Below are positions 1 to 9,997 of a DNA stretch of 64,000 bases, in pieces. The translations under genes were made by a program, and so were the position numbers. The first letter of the stretch is position 1, and each line of letters opens with the position of its first letter. Source of the stretch: Isoetes taiwanensis. Taxonomy: Eukaryota > Streptophyta > Lycopodiopsida > Isoetales > Isoetaceae. The stretch lies in the NCBI GenBank assembly GCA_021234155.1, contig JAJEKV010000223.1:620001-684000 (forward strand), given 5' to 3'. The notes below the pieces were generated by a model that did no database searches, was not told where the DNA came from, and saw nothing but the letters and a program-made list of their open reading frames with translations.

Positions 1-603
1 AGGGAAGCGTGGAGGTCAGCTATGGCGAATTTGGAGCTTAAGTCCGGCGGCTATGGCGGAAAAGGGCGCTCAGAGGAAGCACACGTCCGAAAATATAGTT
101 CAAAATTCAAATTTCAACTTTTAACTTTTTATAAAAATTTTCAAAAAAAATATTAATTTTTTTATAAAAATTTTTAAACAGGCGCGTATAAAAATACGCG
201 CGACCGTATGGGGCGCTGCGTTGCTTATACGCGTTTTATTTTTCAAAAGAAACACCTCTGAGTACAGCAGCGCCCCTTTTCATTTTTCGGCGGTCTGTTG
301 TCCTTTTAACCTCGGGAGACGTGCCCCCCTAGGGTAATTGAGAGGTGCCCGATCCATTGGAGCCATTTTCGCCTTCATCCGAGCTACCTACAAAAAGTTA
401 TAGCTCTTCGAAACTTGGGTCTTCCAGTCGGCCCAGACTTCTTAAGGAATTACAGTCTATTACATTAACCTAGCACTAAATCAAACATCAAAGACTTAAA
501 CAATCACTCTTGCTTAACTCTCTCTCCTAACTACCGAACTAGCGAGTTAGGGTTTAGTCAGTGCTATGATTTCGAGTATCCAAAAACACGGCTCGATACC
601 ACC
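1..603 (-). mobile_element. Primer site and leader of a second, tandem F1 unit (cut by window edge)
   Basis: This stretch is almost base-for-base the same as 5801-6402, the primer site and untranslated leader of the complete element. It lies beyond the left LTR, where an ordinary insertion would show host DNA. The primer-site copy near 592-603 (gctcgatacca) has lost one base compared with 6390-6401. The simplest reading is that a second F1 interior follows in tandem and shares the left LTR. Its ORFs lie outside the window. Confidence 0.85.
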
Positions 604-2228
604 GTGGACGCCTCGAACATATCGACCCTGACGATATACATACGGGGACTTTCCCCTCCCATGGCGACCAATTCGCCACGAGCAGGGCCCTCCGTCTAAC
701 TCGGGCCATCTATAATAAGACGCTCAAGTGAAGGACACAGAGGGGTCATTCGGCCCACGCCTTCAATGGGCTCCTACGTCGCGGAAGCATGAATACAAGG
801 GTTAGCACACAGCATAACTCACATATAAATAACCACCACGAAGGGTGGCACATCCATCCAAGTACCAACGACAAAGAATATGCATCTAAACCTAAGAAAA
901 CACCCCAAACCCCGGTTCTACCCGGCTCGGACTCGGTGAGGATCGACCGACGTACTGGGCCTCAAGAGATCGCCAGACCGAAGTCTTGGCATGGCGTTGG
1001 CTGGCATAGAACATCGGCTAGGGTTGTCCACTCCATCCGCCCCCCCGTGCACACTTTGCGGATGGGTCGAGTCACGCTATGGGCCGCTATAGCCTTGGGA
1101 GACGCAGGCTCGAGGTATCACCCCTGGCGAGCCTACTCCGGGGTTCATGGCGCCCGGTCCGATGAGGCAGGGGGGAAGCGTCCCCTTCCGGGAGATCACA
1201 GTGGTTCCATGGGTGAGCTAGAGGAATACGTGCGCGATCAACACGACCCCGCATCCATACCCGACTTACTCACCCTAAATCTACTCAAAGTGCAAGGTGC
1301 CCCATACGGGTCACACCTCTACACCCAGGGAGTGTCAGACCCATACCCGGCCCTCTACGTGACCGGCTATCGGGCCTAGCCCACTGTAGGAGTCTCAGGA
1401 GCCTTTTATGTTCGTGCAAGACCCCACCCCCACTTCACCACTGTGTCCCTTCTCTGGTGCTAAGCCAGACTATAGCATCTACGACCCGGTGGTCTCTTGT
1501 ACACAGGCCGCATTATTGGGATAATACAGGGCTCTATCTAGGAGCATACTACAACATATGGGCTCAGAGGTCTCTACCCTCCCCGTAATCCCCCATCTCG
1601 AGAGTGCTAACTAAGCAGAGAACTATCATTCCATCCTTCGAGAGCAAAACCAGAATCAATATATAAAGAGAACTTACCTTTTCAACCAAGGGTTAGTTCC
1701 TACGAATAAAAGCACAGAGAGAACAGACAAGACAACACACAAGTGCCCAAAAGGGGCGCTACCCTAGAATTCTCAACTACACTAACCACCCACCTGTATT
1801 CCTGCTCGACCCGTTATTGTTTGGTGCCTCCATCCCTCTGAAACTCGATGCTCAGCTCTAATCACACAGGTGCAAGTACTTGGGCAAGTTGGCGCTCAGC
1901 TCAATCTCAAGGTAGGCGCTCAGCTCAGGTCGATTATGGTGGACATGGGGGTGGTGATCCACCTTATTGGTCCAAAATAGCATTCACCATGCTGGCCAAT
2001 CGGGTTTGGCTAGGTGGCGCCTTCCCAAGGGGTATTTAGCTTAATTATCCTTTGTTAATAATAATCCCTTAAATGTAGGTTATTATCTTTAACAATTAAA
2101 TTAGCATAGCTAATTTAATCCTTTTTAGGTCAACCCTCTAGGTTACCATACCCCATGGTAGCGTATCTATACTGGGTGACGTGTCAATATATTTATACGT
2201 ATACCATATAAATACTTGGAACGTCACA
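604..2228 (-). repeat. F1 long terminal repeat, left copy
   Basis: About 1.62 kb, matching 6403-8011. The minus-strand start TGTGACG at 2228 directly follows the polypurine tract. The part nearest the primer site (about 590-1300) differs from the right copy mainly by small insertions and deletions, while the rest is nearly identical. This could be mutation or consensus error in the assembly. The ORFs at 789-1379 and 1848-2039 lie within the LTR and do not look like genes. Confidence 0.9.
2175..2186 (-). promoter_or_regulatory. Conserved ACGT-core motif in LTR U3
   Basis: On the minus strand this reads TGACACGTCACC, about 45 bases inside the LTR start and next to AT-rich TATAAATA-like sequence. 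The same motif sits at the same place in the LTRs at 7958-7969, 16059-16070 and 57200-57211, although the surrounding sequence has diverged. ACGT cores are typical bZIP-type sites. A promoter role is inferred. Confidence 0.5.
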
Positions 2229-2242
2229 TTCTCCCCTCCTTA
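2229..2242 (-). other. Polypurine tract of F1 element
   Basis: The minus strand reads TAAGGAGGGGAGAA directly against the LTR start TGTGACG. This is the expected position and composition of the plus-strand primer for reverse transcription. Confidence 0.85.
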
Positions 2243-2774
2243 GAATTAATGCTGTCCTCAGCATTGAGTTAGATATAGATATATTAAAAAAAAACACATT
2301 ATAAAGGGAGATAATTCCTTATTTCCAAAAGTAATATATTAAAACTTTAAAGTTTCAAACAGTTCAAGCACTGAAGTGCATTTCAGATGATCATCATAAT
2401 CAAAAGTTCAAGGACCAAGGTCCAATATCAACATTAGAGTAGCAACAAAAGAAGACGTGTAGACAAAATAAAACTTGAAGAGTTCGGGTCATCAGCAACC
2501 CTCTAACATTTGCAGGTCACGTACTGCTCACTGGCCTGCACATGTCAGTATATCAGTATATATAATTAGATTGTGGTTGAAGGGACCACCCCCTTATAGT
2601 AAAAAAAAAAAAATAAACTCTATCTACCAGGGGACCTAACATGTCTATGGTTTGCAGTTCATTGCAGCATAGGAAATGGTCAAGTTCCCATTGTAGCCGA
2701 GATGAACGCAGCCTATGACCTATATGGTCTCATAGCAAATCGTGGTCAGGTCAACATTGACGGTACACCACGTC

Positions 2775-4217
2775 CTAGAGAACACAAAGGTTTAATATGA
2801 TACGGTAGCGCATCAAAGTGGCGCTGGGGCTAGCAGAGAGGGCGGCTCGAGCTGCTGCCTCTGGTGGCAAGCAAGTAGCCAAAGGTGCCGCCACAAGGAG
2901 GCGCATGTTGGCGCAGCCCGCCACGTCCCCCAATGCTGCTATAGCCAAATCCCTATGGACCAAAGTAATGGTGGTGACGTGATAGTCAATCTTCTTATGG
3001 CCCGCTGAAGTGGATATGGCTCGGAGCGCCCACCAAGAAGCTTCAGAGGAAGGCCCTAGGTTCTTGGAGAAAAATAGCACCTCTCCTTGGCGGAAGGCCG
3101 AGAGAAAGAATCGGGCCACATGGTTCCCCATTGCCCTAACCTGAGGGTCGGTGGAGGTCTCCGCTTCTTTCTCCAAGTTGATGGGAAGCTTCTCCTCCTC
3201 TTCCTCTTCCTTGTCCTCCTTAAGGCTAACCTTGGTGTCCCAAAGATCTTCCTCGTCTTGATGCACCTCTCCCATGGTGATTTGCAAAGGCGGGTCCGAA
3301 AGAGTAGGCCGTATCTGGGCCGAAAAATGCTCTTCTGGAGGCTGGGGTGTTTCACTTAACAAGAACTGGCGAAGTGACAAAAGAGTCTCAACGGGTTCTT
3401 GCTCTTCAGCCTGATATGCCAATAGGTTCTCTACTTGTGCGGATTGCACAACCGGTGTGGTGAAGTCGATGAAGTCATCTTGGCAATACTCCGCAAGATC
3501 ATAGAGAATCTCTATCTTCTTGCGGCGGATCCCCGTAAGAACGCGGTAGGCCCACATGATATCCTCAAAAATCAGGTACTCTTGGTCATTCAAGAGTACG
3601 GTAGGAAGAAGGTTTAACCCTTCGAGCTTGAGGCCTTTCTGTCGGCTGGCAGGGGCTTCTGTGGCAAGTTCCTTCCACCTTACAAAATCCTGCTCGTTGA
3701 CGACTTCGTCATCTTCTGGGTCAGGAGGTAGGGGCGTAGAAGAATGCTCAGCAGGAATCTCCTCATCCTCTATGTACTGGTCCATAATGATGGCCAGTGC
3801 GAATCGGGCCTCAAAACAAGTTTCCCGATCTATTGTGACAATAGGGAGGTCGGTCCCTCGCCTTCTGATGCCTTTGATGACATTGCGGCCATGCTCATCA
3901 CCCCCTAACATCTGGTGCAGGGTATGGAAGTCAAGGTAGAGCTGCTCGTCGTCTTCGTTGTAAACGCATGCAGGTACAATCTCCTCACAATAAAACTGAA
4001 GAAAAGCGGCATAATCTGGATGGCCCTGCATGTTGGAGATGAGATCTACCTGCTGGAGCAGGTAGGGGTGAAGAAGATCAAAGGGAACCGCAGGGTCCCA
4101 ATGCTCTCCGTCCAAATACCACCTGCCAAAGTTGGGCGAGCCATGAGGGTTGAAGGCGCGAAGGGGGAGGAAAGGAGGCGCTGAAGCAAGAAAGAAAAAT
4201 GAAACCCTAATGGCCAA
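2775..4217 (-). CDS. F1 ORF B: acidic 480-residue protein of unknown function
   Basis: Second ORF of the F1 element, 171 bases after the H3-fusion ORF and in the same direction. No known Gag, protease or polymerase motif is visible. Residues 1-290 look globular and rich in aromatic and acidic residues. Residues 150-175 and 318-345 are strongly acidic, including a run of six glutamates near 338-343. Residues 360-435 are different: ITLVHRDLAIAAL near 417-429 has the hydrophobic spacing of the last helix of a histone fold, preceded by a helix-like stretch. The acidic tracts recall histone chaperones, but composition alone proves nothing. It may simply be a structural protein of the element. The ORF is open over its whole length, which argues against long decay. 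Confidence 0.65.
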   Translation of the reverse strand: MAIRVSFFFLASAPPFLPLRAFNPHGSPNFGRWYLDGEHWDPAVPFDLLHPYLLQQVDLISNMQGHPDYAAFLQFYCEEIVPACVYNEDDEQLYLDFHTLHQMLGGDEHGRNVIKGIRRRGTDLPIVTIDRETCFEARFALAIIMDQYIEDEEIPAEHSSTPLPPDPEDDEVVNEQDFVRWKELATEAPASRQKGLKLEGLNLLPTVLLNDQEYLIFEDIMWAYRVLTGIRRKKIEILYDLAEYCQDDFIDFTTPVVQSAQVENLLAYQAEEQEPVETLLSLRQFLLSETPQPPEEHFSAQIRPTLSDPPLQITMGEVHQDEEDLWDTKVSLKEDKEEEEEEKLPINLEKEAETSTDPQVRAMGNHVARFFLSAFRQGEVLFFSKNLGPSSEASWWALRAISTSAGHKKIDYHVTTITLVHRDLAIAALGDVAGCANMRLLVAAPLATCLPPEAAARAALSASPSATLMRYRIILNLCVL

Positions 4218-4388
4218 AAAGGGGTTTTATACTTTTTGGCACGTTTCCCAAAATTATTATTAAAATTATTATGTACTTAATAATCTATTTCCACAAAAAA
4301 AATTACTTTTATATTCACAACCCAAAAATGGGACTAGTACATGGATAAGTTACAAAAATTTTTACAACAGAAAAAGACGGTCGTTTCA

Positions 4389-5747
4389 TCACCTAAAATC
4401 CCCTCGGATCCTTCGTGCCAGCTGGAGGTCCTTGGGCATGATGGTGACCCGCTTTGCGTGTATGGCGCAAAGGTTGGCGTCACTGAAAAGCTCGACGAGG
4501 TAAGCCTCGGTAGCCTCCTGGAGAGCGAGGATCGCAAAAGCTTGGAACCTTAGGTCGGTTTTAAATTCCTGGGCGATCTCCCGTACAAGCCGCTGGAAGG
4601 GGAGCCGACGAATCAATGGCTCGGTAGACTTCTGATACTTACGTATCTCCCGAAGTGCTACCGTGCCCGGTCGAAACCTATGGGGCTTCCGCGGCTTAAG
4701 GGTCGCCTTAAGCGACGGAATGGATTTCCCGCCGGTTGAAGGATGCTTTGTCCGCTGAACGATCTGGTCCCGTCTCTGAGCCGATGCCTTCTTGGCGATT
4801 GTTGCATCCTGCTGCAGTCGGGTCTTATAGTGCACCCCACTCTTAACAGGTTTGGACTTCGCTCTCTTCAATCTCCGATTACCCCGCTCGTACGGCTGCT
4901 GTGGGTTTGCCGGCTGGTTCACGTTGACAGGGTTTTCCTGGGGGTTAACGTTTTGGGCAACACCTAGGTCCTGCTGGTCAACCTGCTGGTGATCTTGCTG
5001 GCCCCCCTCTTGATTCCCGCTCTGCTGGCTATGAAGGTCCTCCCCTTCCTCTTGGAGCCGCTCTCGCTCTTCATCCCTGGCCTCTTTGTCCAGACGCATT
5101 TGTATGCGCCGAGCAATCTCAGTATGGTACCTGTCCGGCCGTGCTCGCATGTCCTCCTGCACGGATTCCAGGTGGCCTTGACTAAACCTCGGCGGGACAT
5201 TCTCAAAGATGAAGCTGTTAAGGTCTTCATTCCAAGAGAAGGTAGGAAGATTAAAGTATTCTCGGTACGTAAGTATACGACCTTTCCCCAAGTAATAAAA
5301 ACGTTCCATTCTTATGTCTGGTGGAGCACTGGCTATCTGGTGCAAGTCTTCCACTCTCGCAAGATGCATGATCCTCTGGGCTTCATTCCGAACAAGCTCG
5401 GCAGGGTCGTCATCTGGTCCTGGCGAGGGGTAAAACTTAACCACAGCCCATGCGCGGTCCGGCTGCTCCACGAGGGTATAGGCCTGATCGGCTTCATTCA
5501 ACTTGATGAGAAAGCGCTCGTTGAAGTGGAATATAGGGTAAGGGACTCTTCGGCCCTCGACAAAATGCTTGACGAAGAGATCAAGAATGGTATCTATCAA
5601 AGGGTCTTCGTCGGCAAGATGCTCGACTAGCGCGGCAAATAGCTGGAATACGCTTAACTTCTTCAAGTCCACGGTTAGCTTGAAGCGTGGCATGGCTATA
5701 CTAACAAAAAAACAGCAAGGGAGGAGGAAGGTGAGGCGCTCAGGCAA
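4389..5747 (-). CDS. F1 ORF A: novel N-terminal domain fused to histone H3
   Basis: First ORF of the F1 element, 452 codons from 5747. The Met at residue 19 (5693, MPRFKLTV) is an equally good start. Residues 19-200 form an unrecognised, probably globular region. Residues 200-236 are charged and helical. Residues 237-290 are Q/N rich. Residues 285-331 are basic. Residues 332-452 (4754-4392) are histone H3: RTK and STGGK from the tail, then [46 protein letters not shown] and LARRIRG. By eye about 80 of the last 95 positions agree with plant H3. The usual H3 is 135 residues and starts at its own Met, whereas here it is the C-terminus of a larger protein. Loop 1 has no CENH3-type insertion, so this is a canonical H3 type. 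Position 41 is Phe and 90 is Leu, a mix of plant H3.1 and H3.3 markers. The domain assignment is firm; the function is unknown. Confidence 0.92.
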   Translation of the reverse strand: MPERLTFLLPCCFFVSIAMPRFKLTVDLKKLSVFQLFAALVEHLADEDPLIDTILDLFVKHFVEGRRVPYPIFHFNERFLIKLNEADQAYTLVEQPDRAWAVVKFYPSPGPDDDPAELVRNEAQRIMHLARVEDLHQIASAPPDIRMERFYYLGKGRILTYREYFNLPTFSWNEDLNSFIFENVPPRFSQGHLESVQEDMRARPDRYHTEIARRIQMRLDKEARDEERERLQEEGEDLHSQQSGNQEGGQQDHQQVDQQDLGVAQNVNPQENPVNVNQPANPQQPYERGNRRLKRAKSKPVKSGVHYKTRLQQDATIAKKASAQRRDQIVQRTKHPSTGGKSIPSLKATLKPRKPHRFRPGTVALREIRKYQKSTEPLIRRLPFQRLVREIAQEFKTDLRFQAFAILALQEATEAYLVELFSDANLCAIHAKRVTIMPKDLQLARRIRGDFR

Positions 5748-6389
5748 GGCGGGACGGCGCTAAGGAGTAAGTAAGGGCACCGAGGTGTAGGGCAGATGCA
5801 AGGGAGGCGTGGAGGTCAGCTATGGCGAATTTGGAGCTTAAGTCCGGCGGCTATGGCGGAAAAGGGCGCTCAGAGGAAGCACACGTCCGAAAATATAGTT
5901 CAAAATTCAAATTTCAACTTTTAACTTTTTATAAAAATTTTCAAAAAAAATATTAATTTTTTTATAAAAATTTTTAAACAGGCGCGTATAAAAATACGCG
6001 CGACCGTATGGGGCGCTGCGTTGCTTATACGCGTTTTATTTTTCAAAAGAAACACCTCTGAGTACAGCAGCGCCCCTTTTCATTTTTCGGCGGCCTGTTG
6101 TCCTTTTAACCTCGGGAGACGTGCCCCCTAGGGTAATTGAGAGGTGCCCGATCCATTGGAGCCATTTTCGCCTTCATCCGAGCTATCTACAAAAAGTTAT
6201 AGCTCTTCGAAACTTGGGTCTTCCAGTCGGCCCAGACTTCTTAAGGAATTACAGTCTATTACATTAACCTAGCACTAAATCAAACATCAAAGACTTAAAC
6301 AATCACTCTTGCTTAACTCTCTCTCCTAACTACCGAACTAGCGAGTTAGGGTTTAGTCAGTGCTATGATTTCGAGTATCCGAAATCACG

Positions 6390-6401
6390 GCTCTGATACC
6401 A
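6390..6401 (-). other. Primer binding site, initiator tRNA-Met type
   Basis: The minus strand reads TGGTATCAGAGC, the classic plant retrotransposon site matching the 3' end of initiator tRNA-Met. It is separated from the LTR end (CACA) by one base, g. Confidence 0.9.
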
Positions 6402-6402
6402 C

Positions 6403-8011
6403 TGTGACGCTCCCTGAACATATACGACCCTCGGACGTATACATACGGGGACTTTCCCCTCCCATGGCGACCAATTCGCCACGAGCAGGGCCCTCCGTCT
6501 AACTCGGGCCATCTATAATAAGACGCTCAAGTGAAGGACACAGAGGGGTCATTCGGCCCACGCCTTCAATGGGCTCCTACGTCGCGGAAGCATGAATACA
6601 AGGGTTAGCACACAGCATAACTCACATATAAATAACCACCACGAAGGGTGGCACATCCATCCAAGTACCAACGACAAAGAATATGCATCTAAACCTAAGA
6701 AAACACCCCAAACCCCGGTTCTACCCCGGCTCAGACTCCAGTGAGGATCGACTGACGGCTGGGCCTCAAGAGATCAGCAGACCGAGTCTTGGCATGGCGT
6801 TGGCTGGCATAGAACATCGGCTAGGGTTGTCCACTCCATCCGCCCCTCCTGTGCACACTTTGCAGATGGGTCGAGTCACGCTATGGCTTCGCTTATAGCC
6901 TTAGGAGACGCAGAGGCTCGAGGTATCACCTGCCGAGCCTACCTGGGGTTCATGACGCCCGGTCCGATGAGGCAGGTCGGGAAGCGCCCCTTCCAGGATC
7001 ACGGTGGTTCCATGGGTGAGCTAGAGGAATACGCGGCCGCATCGGCGACCCCGCGATCCATACCCGACTTACTCACCCTAAATCTACTCAAAGTGCAAGG
7101 TGCCCCCACACGGGTCACACCTCTACACCTGGGAGTGTCGGACCCATACCCCCCTCACGTGACCGGCTATCGGGCCTAGCCCACTGTAGAAGTCTCAGGA
7201 GCCTTTTATGTTCGTGCAAGACCCCACCCCCACTTCACCACTGTGTCCCTTCTCTGGTGCTAAGCCAGACCATAGCATCTACGACCCGGTGGTCTCTTGT
7301 ACACAGGCCGCATTATTGGGATAATATAGGGCTCTATCTAGGAGCATACTACAACATATGGGCTCAGAGGTCTCTACCCTCCCCGTAATCCCCCATCTCG
7401 AGAGTGCTAACTAAGCAGAGAACTATCATTCCATCCTTCGAGAGCAAAACCAGAATCAATATATAAAGAGAACTTACCTTTTCAACCAAGGGTTAGTTCC
7501 TACGAATAAAAGCACAGAGAGAACATACAAGACAACACACAAGTGCCCAAAAGGGGCGCTACCCTAGAATTCTCAACTACACTAACCACCCCACGTATTC
7601 CCCGCCGACCCGCTATCGTTTGGTGCCTCCATCCCTCTGAAACTCGATGCTCAGCTCTGATCACACAGGTGCAAGTACTTGGGCAAGTTGGCGCTCAGCT
7701 CAATCTCAAGGTAGGCGCTCAGCTCAGGTCGATTATGGTGGACATGGGGGTGGTGATCCACCTTATTGGTCCAAAATAGCATTCACCATGCTGGCCAATC
7801 GGGTTTGGCTAGGTGGCGCCTTCCCAAGGGGTATTTAGCTTAATTAATCCCTTAAATGTAGGTTATTATCTTTAACAATTAAATTAGCATAGCTAATTTA
7901 ATCCTTTTTAGGTCAACCCCCTAGGTTACCATACCCCATGGTAGCATATCTATACTGGGTGACGTGTCAATATATTTATACATATACCGTATAAATACTT
8001 GGAACGTCACA
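6403..8011 (-). repeat. F1 long terminal repeat, right copy (5' LTR of the complete unit)
   Basis: 1,609 bases on the minus strand from TGTGACGTTCC at 8011 to GGAGCGTCACA at 6403. It is matched by the left LTR. Unrelated sequence begins at 8012. A target-site duplication cannot be checked because the far end of the array is outside the window. Confidence 0.92.
7958..7969 (-). promoter_or_regulatory. Conserved ACGT-core motif in LTR U3
   Basis: Same minus-strand TGACACGTCACC as in the left LTR, at the equivalent place in the 5' LTR, where it could drive transcription of the H3-fusion ORF. Confidence 0.5.
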
Positions 8012-8689
8012 GTTGCACAATCATATCATTGACTAGATGTTGAATTGGAAGTTTGCGTTATCTAACGCATTTCCTCAAGCCTCCAACTTCGTCATAATTT
8101 GAATCTGCTTCATATTGAAGAATTTGATCCTTTCTTTTATGTCTTCGATTTTTGCATCTAATTCGCATGTCCTTATTTTTGTGATGACTATATAATGTGC
8201 ATATGCATATAATGTCTGTATGATTGTCACAATTTCAAGATAATGTATTCAAAATAGCCTTTTTTTCTTCAAATTGAGATATGCTTATAAATGCAATGCA
8301 TTAGTAGATCAATTGAAATAAGCTTCTTCCATAGTTCTAATTAGATGTGCATATAGCTATCTATGTTTGTCATAATCGTGAGCATAAGATTGCCCCATAG
8401 ATCTACTACTCAAGATCTTCATATGATCTTCTTTCTTAGGGATGATTTCAAATTTATCAAGCATCAACTTTGAACTAGCATCCGTCTTTGTCTTGAATAT
8501 GTAGCACAATAACAGGGGGTTACTTTTAGATTTTTATACACTTTTTCACATGGTTTTTCTATGATTTCGTTGTTGTATTCATTGAGATGTACTAAATAGT
8601 ATTTCTAGAGTGCACCCTTTATGGGCCGTTGATTTTTGTTGGTTGGAACAATCCGAGGGTTGTTGTCTTTCTCTGCATGTGTTTGTGCA
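8012..8689. other. Intergenic, nothing recognised
   Basis: AT-rich DNA to the right of the F1 element. I see no coding, RNA or transposon signature. Confidence 0.5.
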
Positions 8690-8850
8690 TGAACACTGCG
8701 CATGTGTATGCATGTGCATGTGCACATGCATGTGCATGTGTGTGCATGTGCATGTATATGCATGTGCATGTGTATTGTGCATGTGCATGTGTATTGTGCA
8801 AGTGCAAGTGCAAGTGCAAGTGCATGTGCATGTGTGCATATGCATGTGTA
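8690..8850. repeat. TGCATG-rich imperfect tandem repeat
   Basis: About 160 bases of short alternating purine-pyrimidine units such as TGCATG and TGTGCATG, ending in four GTGCAA-type units near 8800-8820. All six frames stay open because of the period, so the overlapping Cys/Met- and His-rich ORFs here are artefacts. Confidence 0.85.
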
Positions 8851-9702
8851 CTTGCCCTCTTGGATTCTTATTGCCGGAGTGGATTTTACTACCACGAGAT
8901 GGATTTTTTGCTCACACTTACAAAGGTATTTGTTTTTTAATGTTTCTTCAGTTAGCATAATGTTTTTTTTTACAAGGTATTGGTTTCCTGATTCTACAAT
9001 GTAGTCTTTGCAAAACCCCTTTTGTTTCCTTCCTAAGATTTCTTCGCAGATTCAAAAAGAGTTTAGAGTTTAGGCCCTATGTTTGCTTCCAACTCTTGAT
9101 ATTCCCCGCCGAATTGTTCATAGCAGACAAACCTTTAGCTTCAATCAACAAACGGATTCTTATGCACACAACAAAGCGGATTATTCCACGCCTTTTCCAT
9201 GTCACGCAGATCAGTCAAACAGTGGCCACAAGAATGCATTTATATTGTAGGTTTGGAACTTTAATCGAACCATAAGGTGAATCATGCATTACCTTTAAGC
9301 TAGAGATGGAGCATCCAAAATAATATGGATTGATAAACAATAGTGTCATTGTGAAAGAGAAATAGTTGTAGCGGAAGTAACAATATGTAGCATAATAACA
9401 AGGGGTTTTCTTTGTATTGCAAACTTTATAACTTTCAGAATAATGGGATCAATCTGCTCTATCTTTATGGTAACTTTTACTTATGTTCTATTTGTTTTAT
9501 TGTGATCAAATTCAAAAGCTACAGATGAAAGCCTCAAATGAATTCTAGTTACGTGCAAAATACAATTATGAGGCATCCAACATATAAAAATTAAATCCCC
9601 CAACACATAACAACCATTGACATTAACAACCAACACATAACTATCATTGACATTAATTAACACAACTATTGGGTCCAACACATTTAAATTAAAATCCCCC
9701 TT

Positions 9703-9997
9703 AAACCCCCTTTGGTTTGGGTGTATATTCACACGGGGGGTGACGTAGGGCAGCGAGAGCCCTCATAATTGTATTTTGCACGTACGAAATCAACACCATA
9801 TAGTATTCCGCTTGAAATCTTATAGTATTTTGCGAATCTTGTTATACAGTATAGCAAATTTTGTACTTGCATACCCCACAAACGAGGAACTTTACGTACG
9901 GTTTAGATTAAGGAATAAGGGATGAATATGCCTATCCAACAGCTCTCGTTGCCCGGAGTCACCCCCCGTGTGAATATGCACCCAAACCAACCCCTCA
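9703..9997. mobile_element. Foldback MITE, about 295 bp
   Basis: The left arm (about 9708-9745, containing TTTGGTTTGGGTG and TTCACACGGGGGGTGAC) reappears as its reverse complement at 9957-9995 (GTCACCCCCCGTGTGAA and CACCCAAACCAA). The inverted arms are about 38 bases, with AT-rich sequence between and no coding capacity. This is the structure of a miniature inverted-repeat element. The exact ends and target duplication are not clear, so the superfamily is not assigned. The flanking stretch 8851-9702 contains nothing I recognise. Confidence 0.65.

Larger units (their letters stand above)
604..8011 (-). mobile_element. Non-autonomous LTR retrotransposon carrying a histone H3 fusion (family F1)
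   Basis: Two near-identical long direct repeats (604-2228 and 6403-8011) flank a 4.2-kb interior. Read on the minus strand, each LTR begins TGTGACGTTCC and ends GGAGCGTCACA. An iMet-type primer site adjoins the right LTR and a polypurine tract adjoins the left one, which fixes orientation and borders. The interior holds only two ORFs, at 5747-4389 and 4217-2775. I see no protease, reverse transcriptase, RNase H or integrase motif in any frame, so the element must borrow these in trans, as TR-GAG and LARD elements do. The first ORF ends in histone H3. The repeat unit measures about 5.78 kb from LTR edge to LTR edge, and a further unit begins to the left. Confidence 0.9.

Noticed and set aside
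789-1379. 196-codon plus-strand ORF near the left end
   Set aside because: It lies wholly within the LTR, and the matching ORF in the other LTR copy (6683-7179) is in broken frames. Not a gene.
2820-2990. Plus-strand open stretch with Ala, Gly, Lys and Arg that looks like a histone tail
   Set aside because: It is antisense to ORF B, short and without a start. Composition alone is not evidence.
4389-4754. Assignment of the H3 domain to centromeric CENH3
   Set aside because: Loop 1 has no insertion, and the first helix ([11 protein letters not shown]) is canonical. It reads as ordinary H3.
8579-9004. Several overlapping His/Met- and Cys/Met-rich ORFs on both strands
   Set aside because: All come from the TGCATG tandem repeat, which is open in every frame.
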